Assembly (NCBI GenBank): GCA_963676655.2
Contig: CAXXKX010000003.1
Span: forward strand, 2,976,001-3,040,000
From: G963676655 sp963676655
Lineage (GTDB): Bacteria > Verrucomicrobiota > Lentisphaeria > Victivallales > Victivallaceae
Reading direction: 5' to 3'
DNA length: 64,000 nt
Shown here one piece after another: positions 35,994 through 43,910 of the stretch (the first letter of the stretch is position 1; every line of letters starts with the position of its first letter). A model generated the notes under the pieces. It saw only the letters and a list, made by a program, of their open reading frames with translations. It was not told the DNA's origin and searched no databases. Position numbers and translations under genes: made by a program.

Positions 35994-37553
35994 ATGAAAA
36001 AATTAACGAGCAGCATTTACACATTTGAAAAGTTGATTGAAAACAATTTTCTCTATGTGGATAAAACCGAATATATCTGGCAACTGGTAGATTCTGCGCC
36101 CGCCTTGTATTTCATGTCGCGTCCGCGCCGTTTCGGTAAATCGCTGACTCTGTCTACTTTGGAAGCGGTATTTACCGGCAGGAAGGAACTGTTCGAGGGC
36201 CTGGCAATCTACGACAAAGCTTATGACTGGAAAACATACCCGATAATCCATTTGGATATGGGTAACTGCAATGCAAGAACTCCGGATGCCCTTGATGCGT
36301 TCATCTCAGACAAATTACGCGAACTTGCCCAAAGTGCAGGCGTAAACATTCAGGGAGAATCAAATGCCATGCGTTTTGAATCGTTGATTCAAGCGTTGCA
36401 CAAACAGGGCCCGGTAGTAATTCTTCTGGACGAATATGACAAGCCAATCCTGAATAATATCGGCACTCTTGAAGCTGATGATATTCTGTCTGTCCTGAAA
36501 GGTTTTTATGCAACGATCAAGACCTGTGAAAGTATGGAACATTTCGTATTCGTTACCGGAGTGACCAAATTCTGTCATGTTTCATTGTTCTCTGATCTAA
36601 ATAATTTGACCGACATTACTATGAATGCTAATTATGCAACCATGTTCGGTTACACGCAAGGTGAGTTGGAACAATATTTTCACAATAGGATAGAAGCCCA
36701 GGAAAAACAGCAGGGTGAATCTCACTCAGAATATTTGTTGACAATCAAGGACTGGTACAATGGTTATCGCTTTGAAGAAAGGGCTGAAACAGTTTATAAT
36801 CCGGTATCATTAGCATCATTTTTTATAAACAATGGAAAGTTTAAGAACTACTGGTTTTCAACCGGAACTCCCTCTTTTCTCGTAGACTTAATTCGGCAGC
36901 AGAACTTCAATTTGGAACGTGCATTAACGCAACCGGTATCCGAATTGGCATTTGAAGCTTTCGAAATCGACCGTATCAATCCTCTGTCGATTCTGTTGCA
37001 AGCAGGTTATTTAACGATCAACAGTGCAACTGTTCAATACGGAATGACGCGTTATATGCTTGATTTCCCCAACCGTGAAGTAAAAGAAGCGTTTGAGGAA
37101 TACTTGCTCAGTTGCTATACCACTCTGTCAACGGATGAGGTAAAAAATATTTGTTTTGACCTTGTTGATGCAATAGGAAAAGCTGATATATCCCGTTTTA
37201 TGCATCTGCTGGAAATTTTCTTTGCGCAAGTGCCTTATGACTTGACTCTTAATTCGGAGAATAATTTTCAGTTGCTGTTTTATTCGATCTTTCTGCTTCT
37301 GGGAGTTCGTATCGAGGCAGAGTCTCGCACTAATAATGGGCGCATTGATGCAGTAATTTCCGATGATGAACATGTCTACATCTTCGAGTTTAAACTTGAC
37401 CAGACTGCTGAAACGGCTTTGTCACAGGTTCACGAGAAGGAATATTTCAAAAAATATCAGAATTCCGGGAAAAGCATCGTCCTGATCGGGGCGAATTTTG
37501 ACACGGAATCTCGCCAGCTCAGCGATTGGAAACATGAAGAATTAAAGGGATAA
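35994..37553 (+). CDS. AAA-ATPase-like protein with PD-(D/E)XK nuclease domain
   Basis: 519 aa. The N-terminal AAA-ATPase_like region has 'FLYVDKTEYIWQL', the Walker A-like 'RPRRFGKSLTLSTL' and Walker B 'VVILLDEYDKPI'. The C-terminus has the PD-(D/E)XK signature: 'RIDAVISD' (Asp) and 'YIFEFKLD' (E-x-K), then 'KYQNSGKSIVLIGANFD'. This two-domain family (formerly DUF1703) is abundant in gut Bacteroidota, Lentisphaerota and others, often in many copies. The cellular role is unclear; a mobile or defence-related function has been proposed for such proteins. Here it is the cargo of duplication unit 2. Confidence 0.85.
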   Translation: MKKLTSSIYTFEKLIENNFLYVDKTEYIWQLVDSAPALYFMSRPRRFGKSLTLSTLEAVFTGRKELFEGLAIYDKAYDWKTYPIIHLDMGNCNARTPDALDAFISDKLRELAQSAGVNIQGESNAMRFESLIQALHKQGPVVILLDEYDKPILNNIGTLEADDILSVLKGFYATIKTCESMEHFVFVTGVTKFCHVSLFSDLNNLTDITMNANYATMFGYTQGELEQYFHNRIEAQEKQQGESHSEYLLTIKDWYNGYRFEERAETVYNPVSLASFFINNGKFKNYWFSTGTPSFLVDLIRQQNFNLERALTQPVSELAFEAFEIDRINPLSILLQAGYLTINSATVQYGMTRYMLDFPNREVKEAFEEYLLSCYTTLSTDEVKNICFDLVDAIGKADISRFMHLLEIFFAQVPYDLTLNSENNFQLLFYSIFLLLGVRIEAESRTNNGRIDAVISDDEHVYIFEFKLDQTAETALSQVHEKEYFKKYQNSGKSIVLIGANFDTESRQLSDWKHEELKG

Positions 37554-37745
37554 ATTTCCTTTAACACCTCATGATTTTCAGCCGGTTTCCACGGTCATTC
37601 ATCTTTTATTTTCAAAGGAAAATACTATATTTTTGCTTTGGATTTTACCCTCTGTTCCACTGCTAATTTCATTCCCGCTCGGGAATAAAAAAAGCCATTA
37701 TTCTTCTAAAATCAGCATTCATTACCGCTCGGGAATGAAAAAGCG

Positions 37746-37837
37746 CCTTTCGGATTGATTTATTGGATTGTCGAAGCAGATGACTTGCGCATCTGTTTTG
37801 CTTCGCCACTCCTTTTGGCAAAAAATCAACCGAAAGG
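37746..37837 (+). promoter_or_regulatory. nested leader sequestering the Shine-Dalgarno of the methylase-helicase gene
   Basis: Second copy of the 35096 leader, differing by 2 nt in the terminal loop (within the 7 nt between CAGATG and CATCTG). CCTTTCGG (37746-37753) pairs with CCGAAAGG (37830-37837), which contains the AAAGGAG used by the ATG at 37848. Preceded by a hairpin around 37668-37690 (TTTCATTCCC/GGGAAT-AAA) in the 37554-37745 gap. Confidence 0.65.
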
Positions 37838-37847
37838 AGATCATGAT

Positions 37848-40800
37848 ATGGAAGCAATACAGATGGATTTATTCGCGTTTGCCGCGATGCAGACCGCCGC
37901 CCCCGCAGTTGAGCCGGAAGCCACTCGGAAGGTCTTTGTTCCGAGAAATTTTAAAAACGACGGCAAACAACCGCTGCCGATCGGCAAAGCGGCCCGGATC
38001 GAGGCGAATTTCAAGGCGATTCGCCAACTCAATGAACTCGGGACGGACGCGGCGGAGTTATCCCGCGACGCCCAGGTTACGTTGTCGCGCTACAGCGGCT
38101 GGGGCGGCCTTACCGAGGTTTTTCTGCCGGGCAACCGTCATTTCCAGACGCTCAAGGAACTGCTTTCCGACGCGGAATACCAGACCGCGCAAAATTCCGT
38201 CCTGGACAGTTTTTACACCCCGGAATATCTTATCGATTTCATGTGGCAACTGGCGCGACATGAACTAAACATTAAATCCGGCAAGGTAATCGAACCGGGA
38301 GCCGGGACCGGCAATTTCATCGGCCATGCCCCCAGACAACGCGGCTATAAATTTACCGCGGTCGAGGTTGACAAGGTTTCCGGCGGCATCATGAAGGCGC
38401 TCTATCCCGAGTCGGATATCCGCATCGCTTCACTCGAAGAAGTCAAACTTTCCGCCGATTACGATCTGGTGATCGGCAATGTGCCGTTCGGTCAGACCGG
38501 TCTCTACGACCGCAGCTACCGTAACTGGAATCTGCATAATTACTTTATCGCGCGTTCGCTGGACTGCCTGAAGGACAACGGTTGCGCCGTCCTGCTGACC
38601 TCCTCCGCCACGCTGGACTCGAATGACACTACCGCACGGCAGAATTTCGCTTCAAAAGCCGGATTGGTCAAAGCCTTTCGTCTGCCGAAAAACGCGTTTG
38701 CCGGAACGGAAGTCGTGGCCGACATTCTGGTGTTCCGCAAGGGCGTCAGCGCCGAACCGTTCGTCGAACTGAAAGAGGTGCCGACCGGCGACGCCTCCGG
38801 CGAAATGAAGGTAAATGAATACTTTGCGTCCCATCCGGAACAGGTACTGGGCATCCTTTCCAATACCGGCAAAATGTACGGCAAAGTCGGCACTCCGACC
38901 GTGCTGCCGGGTGACATCCCCCTGCGTGACCGTCTCGCCTGTCTACAGAGCGTTGCTCCGGTTGAACCGGTGGAAAATTTCGATTTATTCGAGTCTAAAA
39001 CTGTGCTTGAAATCCCGGTGGTTGAAAAATCAGAACCGGTCGAAATTTTGGAAGCAACCGACGTGCCGGAGCACTGCCGCGAGTACAGTATTTTCACTGC
39101 TCACGATACGGTCTATCAGGTGATTGACGGCATCGGTGGCCGCATGAAGGACGGTAAGGGCAAGGATCTTACCGCAAATGAAACACGGAAGATCAGCTCT
39201 TTTGTCAGCATCAAGGAGGCGTTGAACAAGCTGATCGACGCGCAGTTGAATTTTAACGCGACGGATAATTACGTCGAATATCTCCGCTCAGAACTTCGCT
39301 GTCTTTATGACGTACATACCAGAGCCTATTCCGTGCTTTCCAACAAACGCGTCCACAAGTATGTGACCGAGGACCCGGAATACCTGAAAGTTGCGGCGAT
39401 TGAAAACTGCCGCAAGGAAGCCGAGGTCAATACCGCCGGCATCAAAACCACGAAAAAAGTTTATGAAGCGGGCGACATCCTATTCAAACGGACCCAGTGG
39501 CCGTGGAAGGAGCCGGATAAGGCCGACAATGTTATCGACGCAGGGCTGATCTCCCATGCTTACCGCAACAAGATTGATCTGGATTATGTTGCGTCGCTGG
39601 TCGGCAAGGATAATGACGCCGTCCGCGAGGAACTACTGGATAGCGGCGAGTATTTTTACAACCCGCGCAACATGCACATCGAACTGAAGAGCCAGTATCT
39701 TTCCGGCAATATCAAGCAGAAAATCGACTTGGCCCAGACTCATGGACTGGACCGGAACGTCGAAGCGCTGAAAGAAGTTCTGCCAAAATCGCTGACGATC
39801 GAGGACATCGATTTTGCGCTCGGAGCCTTCTGGCTGCCGGCGGACATCGTGGAAAAATGGATCGTCAAGGACCTGAAAGGCCAGGCGAAGATTCATTATG
39901 ATTCGGACAGCGATTCCTGGAAAGTCACCGCCGATTACAACAACCGCCAGTTGGTCAACCAGTATAATCTCGACACGATGAGCACCTTCGAACTGATCGA
40001 ACTGATTCTGAACCTGAAAGACCCGGTCATCAAGAAACGGGTCTGGAGTGAAAGCAGCCGCGATCTGGTTGATGTCGTTGACAAAGAAGCGACGCTGACC
40101 GCGCGGCAGTACAAAAACGAAATCCAGAATCGTTTTCATGACTTTGTCATGGACGATACCGAGCTGGCGCGGGAGCTGGAAGCGGTCTACAATGAGCATT
40201 TTAACAACCATGTCATCCAGAGTTATGACGTGCCGAAATTCGACGTTTATCCCGGCGCCTGCTCGGTGATCGACGGCAAACCGTTCATCCTGCGCGATCA
40301 CCAGAAACGGGCCGTTACCCGCTGCATTCAGGACAATACGCTGCTGGCCCATGCGGTCGGCACAGGCAAGACCGCGGTCATGCTGACCGCCGCGATGGAA
40401 CTGGTCCGGCTCAAACTGGCCACCAAAGCGATGATCGTAGTCCAGAACGCGACCTTACAGCAGTTCGCGGAATTCGCCCCGAAGCTGTATCCGACGGCAA
40501 ACATTCTGATTGCCACCAAGCATGATTTGATCAAAAACAAACGCAAGCGTTTTCTCGGCCGGATCGCCACCGGCAAATGGGATATCATTATCATCGCTCA
40601 GAGTTCATTCAATATGATCGAGGACAACCCCGAGCTGATCAGGGCAAAATACCAGGAGGAACTGGCGGAGATGGAACGGGTTCAGGGCGCCCGCGATGTG
40701 GCAATGCTTAACCGCCGTGCGCTGAAAGCGGAGCAGCAGCGCAAGCGTTCGCTGAAAATGAAGCTGGACCGGCTTCAGGACCGGCATGTCTCCGAAGACA

Positions 40801-42917
40801 TCGTCTATTTCGACCAGTTGGGGATCGATGCCATCATGATCGACGAGGCCCATGAGTACAAACGGAACTTTTTCGTAACGAAAATGACCCGCGTAAAAGG
40901 ACTTGACAGTGGGGCCAGCCAGAAGGCGTTCAGTTTAACCCTGAAGATCAATCAGATTCGCGAAAAGACCGGCGGTCGCAACATTTACATGGCGACCGGA
41001 ACGCCAGTGACCAATACTTTGGCTGAGCTTTGGAATATGGTCCGTTACGTCTCCCCGGACACTCTAAACGAGTTCCGGGTGGATACTTTTGACCGCTTCG
41101 CATCGACCTTCACCCAGACTGAAACCGCGCTGGAAATCGACGCGGCCGGGCGCTTTAAAATGGTTTCACGCTTTGCGAAATATACCAATATTATGGAATT
41201 ATCCAAGATGTTCAGAAGCTGCTCCGACGTCATTTTAACGGAAGATTTAACCGACATCCCGAAACCGCCGATCAAAGGCGGGCATCCCGAACATATCAGC
41301 ATTCCGCGTTCGGAAAATATTTCGAAGTTCATGGATTATCTCGGCGATGTCTACCGCTGGTTCGAGCATCTGGACAACTCGGTGAAAAAGCAATACAGCC
41401 ATATTCCGCTGCTGATCTACGGACTGAGCCGGAAGTCAACCATCGACCTGCGGCTGATCGCGGCAAACGCGGCTGACGATCCCAGTTCCAAACTTAATAT
41501 CTGCGTGGCAAAAATCATTGAGAAATATCACGAATATGCTTCAATCAAGGCCGCCCAGGTGGTGTTCAGCGACCTTTATAAACTCTCCTACGGGAAGTTT
41601 GTGCAGTTCGACGTATTTTGCGAAATCAAGCGGAAACTGGTCGCCGGCGGCATTCCAGTTGACGAAATCGCCATCATCAACGACTATAAAACCGACAAAC
41701 AGCGCCAGAGCGTATTCGACATGGTCAACCGCGGCGAAGTCCGGGTCATCATGGGCTCCACCCGCAAACTTGGAACCGGGGTCAACATGCAGGAACGACT
41801 GGCGGTTGAACACGACTTGGATGCGCCTTTTCGACCTTCTGACTCAGAGCAACGTAGTGGCCGATTGGTTCGTCAGGGCAATATTTTGCCGGAAGTCGAA
41901 ATTATCCGCTACGGCATGGAGGAAACCCTCGACGCCGGGATGTACCAGATTCTTACGCGCAAACAGAAGTTCATCAACGACGGACTGAAGGGGCGTCGCC
42001 GCAATATGGAGGAACTGAACGACGCGGCGCTGGATTACGCCTCATTTTCTGCGCAGATCAGCGGGAATTCGCTAATGATGCGCAAAGTTGAAGTCGAAAC
42101 CCGTTTACGGGAACTCCAGGCGCTGGAATATCAGTTCCGCCGCTCCATCCGTCGCGATGCTAATCTGAAAGACGACCTGGAACGCGCTATTCCCAGGATT
42201 GAGCGGGACATCGTCCGGCTGAGAGAACTGGCGGCCCTGTCGTTCGACAGCGCCAGTCCGCAGATTGAACTTAACGGCGTCGCGCTGGACGGCACTTCGG
42301 AATATCAGGTAAAGCAGTTTGCGCAGCATCTGGCCAACAAAGGACTCTACCCGGCAATCTTGCAGGCCCGCAGGGAATACGATACTGCCGTCATCGACCT
42401 CGGTTTCGCCAAAATCAACGGCATCGAAATCACCTTGCAGGCGATTTGTCCATGTGAAAACTTCCGGGTCCATGAAGACAAAGCGGCCATTCGCTACAAG
42501 CTCGGCGGCGATGAATTTCAGAATCGCAAAATCCGGGTCGGGAGTGAGGTCACGACCGGCAGCGGCCTGATCACCAGTTTAAAATCCGTCCTGGAACACA
42601 AGGCGGAAGAAGCCGCACTGGAGACGGAACGCCTGGAACTCGACCGCCAGCGTCTGCGGCAGTTGGTCGAAACGGAAAACAAAAAAGAGTTCAAGTTCGC
42701 CGACGAACGCAATGAGTTGCAGAAGGAACTGGCAAAGATCCTTTTTGAACTCGGTGAAGCCAATCTATTGCATGACGACCGGATCATCGATGCTATGCCG
42801 CGTTTGTCGGACTATCTCGACCTCGGCGTCGAACTTATCGAGGACAAGGTCGAAGACGTCACCGATATCGCGGACGATACCGAAGATGATGAAGTCCCCC
42901 TCAAAAAGAGTGCTTGA
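37848..42917 (+). CDS. N6-adenine methylase-helicase fusion of mobile elements
   Basis: 1689 aa. 'RYSGWGGLTEVF' (about 80) is the usual entry motif of this ICE/plasmid family. The methylase part has SAM motif 'VIEPGAGTGNFIG' (about 148) and a variant motif IV 'GNVPFG' (about 209) in place of NPPY. The SF2 helicase part has 'LLAHAVGTGKTAVML' (Walker A, about 835), 'MIDEAHEYK' (about 997), 'MATGTPVTNT' (about 1050) and 'RSGRLVRQGN' (motif VI, about 1330), then a coiled coil. The N-terminus has QMDLF, close to the clamp-binding consensus. ATG 37848 is set by AAAGGAG. Such proteins travel with conjugative elements and may modify or protect incoming DNA; the exact role is not established. Confidence 0.85.
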   Translation: MEAIQMDLFAFAAMQTAAPAVEPEATRKVFVPRNFKNDGKQPLPIGKAARIEANFKAIRQLNELGTDAAELSRDAQVTLSRYSGWGGLTEVFLPGNRHFQTLKELLSDAEYQTAQNSVLDSFYTPEYLIDFMWQLARHELNIKSGKVIEPGAGTGNFIGHAPRQRGYKFTAVEVDKVSGGIMKALYPESDIRIASLEEVKLSADYDLVIGNVPFGQTGLYDRSYRNWNLHNYFIARSLDCLKDNGCAVLLTSSATLDSNDTTARQNFASKAGLVKAFRLPKNAFAGTEVVADILVFRKGVSAEPFVELKEVPTGDASGEMKVNEYFASHPEQVLGILSNTGKMYGKVGTPTVLPGDIPLRDRLACLQSVAPVEPVENFDLFESKTVLEIPVVEKSEPVEILEATDVPEHCREYSIFTAHDTVYQVIDGIGGRMKDGKGKDLTANETRKISSFVSIKEALNKLIDAQLNFNATDNYVEYLRSELRCLYDVHTRAYSVLSNKRVHKYVTEDPEYLKVAAIENCRKEAEVNTAGIKTTKKVYEAGDILFKRTQWPWKEPDKADNVIDAGLISHAYRNKIDLDYVASLVGKDNDAVREELLDSGEYFYNPRNMHIELKSQYLSGNIKQKIDLAQTHGLDRNVEALKEVLPKSLTIEDIDFALGAFWLPADIVEKWIVKDLKGQAKIHYDSDSDSWKVTADYNNRQLVNQYNLDTMSTFELIELILNLKDPVIKKRVWSESSRDLVDVVDKEATLTARQYKNEIQNRFHDFVMDDTELARELEAVYNEHFNNHVIQSYDVPKFDVYPGACSVIDGKPFILRDHQKRAVTRCIQDNTLLAHAVGTGKTAVMLTAAMELVRLKLATKAMIVVQNATLQQFAEFAPKLYPTANILIATKHDLIKNKRKRFLGRIATGKWDIIIIAQSSFNMIEDNPELIRAKYQEELAEMERVQGARDVAMLNRRALKAEQQRKRSLKMKLDRLQDRHVSEDIVYFDQLGIDAIMIDEAHEYKRNFFVTKMTRVKGLDSGASQKAFSLTLKINQIREKTGGRNIYMATGTPVTNTLAELWNMVRYVSPDTLNEFRVDTFDRFASTFTQTETALEIDAAGRFKMVSRFAKYTNIMELSKMFRSCSDVILTEDLTDIPKPPIKGGHPEHISIPRSENISKFMDYLGDVYRWFEHLDNSVKKQYSHIPLLIYGLSRKSTIDLRLIAANAADDPSSKLNICVAKIIEKYHEYASIKAAQVVFSDLYKLSYGKFVQFDVFCEIKRKLVAGGIPVDEIAIINDYKTDKQRQSVFDMVNRGEVRVIMGSTRKLGTGVNMQERLAVEHDLDAPFRPSDSEQRSGRLVRQGNILPEVEIIRYGMEETLDAGMYQILTRKQKFINDGLKGRRRNMEELNDAALDYASFSAQISGNSLMMRKVEVETRLRELQALEYQFRRSIRRDANLKDDLERAIPRIERDIVRLRELAALSFDSASPQIELNGVALDGTSEYQVKQFAQHLANKGLYPAILQARREYDTAVIDLGFAKINGIEITLQAICPCENFRVHEDKAAIRYKLGGDEFQNRKIRVGSEVTTGSGLITSLKSVLEHKAEEAALETERLELDRQRLRQLVETENKKEFKFADERNELQKELAKILFELGEANLLHDDRIIDAMPRLSDYLDLGVELIEDKVEDVTDIADDTEDDEVPLKKSA

Positions 42918-42983
42918 ATATAAGTATTTGTAACATTGAGTTAAACTATTTCCAATTTGGAAATAGTTTAACTTGTATTCAAG
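42913..42983. repeat. 35-bp near-perfect palindrome after the methylase-helicase gene
   Basis: A 17-nt arm AGTTAAACTATTTCCAA (42939-42955) faces its exact complement (42957-42973) with a single centre base. CTTGAATA (about 42913-42920) and TATTCAAG (about 42976-42983) extend the symmetry outward and overlap the stop codon. No U-tract follows, so a protein-binding site or cruciform is as likely as a terminator. Confidence 0.7.
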
Positions 42984-43010
42984 TTTGTACTTCCCCAAAA
43001 GGCAGCCACA

Positions 43011-43080
43011 TCTGTTCTTGCGCCGCTTGACCGGCAGGAAAAGTCTTTCCTGCCTCGCGGCTTCTTTATGAAAGAACAGA
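43011..43080 (+). promoter_or_regulatory. covarying structured leader A (triple nested stem)
   Basis: Outer stem TCTGTTCTT (43011-43019) with AAGAACAGA (43072-43080); middle stem GCCGC (43022-43026) with GCGGC (43057-43061); inner stem GGCAGGAAA (43033-43041) with TTTCCTGCC (43046-43054), loop AGTC. The 3' arm can alternatively form AGAAC-AGAG-GTTCT with downstream bases (about 43074-43087). It precedes a 50-aa gene. Matches leader B with compensatory changes. Confidence 0.75.
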
Positions 43081-43126
43081 GGTTCTCAAGTCAAAATAAT
43101 AATCAATTTAAAGAGGAGAATGAGAA

Positions 43127-43279
43127 ATGGCTGCCTACGCGAGAATATACGGTTTTGAGGTCCATAACAGTCGGTTTGTGGAAGGCCGTGAAGAGTTTTA
43201 TACTGAAATTGATGATAACTGCTTTATGGCGAACGGTGATTACGCCATGCTCGAAGAAATCCTTGAAAAAGATCTGTAA
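43127..43279 (+). CDS. small island protein (50 aa) under leader A
   Basis: 50 aa, starting MAAYARIYGFEVHN and ending MLEEILEKDL, acidic, mixed strand/helix prediction. GAGGAG lies 8 nt before the ATG, and the codon usage fits the island. No family recognised. It is immediately downstream of the structured leader and 48 nt upstream of the 43328 gene. Its small size makes it easy to miss; the strong ribosome site is the main support. Confidence 0.55.
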   Translation: MAAYARIYGFEVHNSRFVEGREEFYTEIDDNCFMANGDYAMLEEILEKDL

Positions 43280-43327
43280 TTTGATCTTCGGACCACAATT
43301 AAAATTCAACAGAAGGAAAAAATAACG

Positions 43328-43555
43328 ATGAGCACTACGAATACCAATCCCGCAGCAACTTACCAGGTCCCTGATCCGGATGCACCTGCAACCCGTCCCC
43401 AGCGTCAGTTGATCGGGCGTGCCGTCAAGCAGAATCTGTATCCCCGCTTCTCAAAAGAAGACTGGACGGCCTTGACCAAAGGACAGGCCTTCGCAATTAT
43501 CAACGAACTTCCGATGAGTCTGATCCTGTCTCAGTTCGTAGTCATCGAAAGTTGA
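43328..43555 (+). CDS. single LTKg-A module protein (75 aa)
   Basis: 75 aa, almost entirely one copy of the module 'RPQRQLIGRAVKQNLYPRFSKEDWTALTKGQAFAII', followed by 'NELPMSLILSQFVVIES'. The same module begins the 43911 protein, whose sequence continues differently after 'INEL'. This one may be a truncated paralogue. AAGGA precedes the ATG. Function unknown, perhaps nucleic-acid binding given the DUF3072-like pattern. Confidence 0.6.
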   Translation: MSTTNTNPAATYQVPDPDAPATRPQRQLIGRAVKQNLYPRFSKEDWTALTKGQAFAIINELPMSLILSQFVVIES

Positions 43556-43578
43556 AGCAATACCAACGCCAATAAACT

Positions 43579-43647
43579 TTGTTCTTCGGGCCGCTTGACC
43601 GGCAGTTGAAGTCTCAACTGCCTCGCGGCTCCCTTACGGAAGAACAA
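43579..43647 (+). promoter_or_regulatory. covarying structured leader B (triple nested stem)
   Basis: Outer stem TTGTTCTTC (43579-43587) with GAAGAACAA (43639-43647); middle GCCGC (43590-43594) with GCGGC (43625-43629); inner GGCAGTTGA (43601-43609) with TCAACTGCC (43614-43622), loop AGTC. Alternative hairpin AGAAC-AAGA-GTTCT (about 43641-43654). Compared with leader A, the distal inner pairs differ on both arms and remain paired. Confidence 0.75.
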
Positions 43648-43686
43648 GAGTTCTCCAATAAATAAAAAAAACCGGAGTCTTGTGAA

Positions 43687-43722
43687 ATGCGTAATTCAAT
43701 AAAATATGCCGATATTAACTAA
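43687..43722 (+). pseudogene. short ORF after leader B cut by repeat insertion
   Basis: An ATG with GGAG upstream (about 43674) opens an 11-codon frame (MRNSIKYADIN) that stops exactly where the inverted palindromic repeat (43720-43866) begins. This suggests that a gene originally controlled by leader B was interrupted by the repeat. The evidence is positional only. Confidence 0.35.
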
Positions 43723-43866
43723 AATTGCAAAGCAATTTTCGGCGTACTCATGATATGAATTTTATTGCTGACTTGTCAGTGGTGAAATTCATAACATAAT
43801 TCGGCACCGGCGCCTCGCCGGACGCGATCCAACGGCGGAACGTTGGTCGGCAAAGCCGAAATCGCA
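43720..43866 (-). repeat. island palindromic repeat, inverted copy
   Basis: Reverse complement of the 28270-28414 element, including the AAAATTGC/GCAATTTT end, the CGCCGAAAATT segment, the nested ATGAATTT/CTGAC stems and the GC-rich end. It lies between leader B and the 43911 gene. Confidence 0.8.
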
Positions 43867-43910
43867 TTAAGCACGACTCTTTAATAACCCAACAAAAGGA
43901 AAAGGTCAAA

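Larger units (their letters stand above)
35288..37940 (+). repeat. tandem duplication unit 2 (AAA-ATPase cargo)
   Basis: Same order as unit 1: end of the 100-aa gene, membrane protein (35471-35929), cargo (35994-37553), hairpins, nested leader, start of the methylase-helicase. Flanking parts are nearly identical to unit 1, while the cargo is unrelated. A palindromic repeat copy (35341-35440) has inserted before the membrane-protein gene. Confidence 0.7.
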
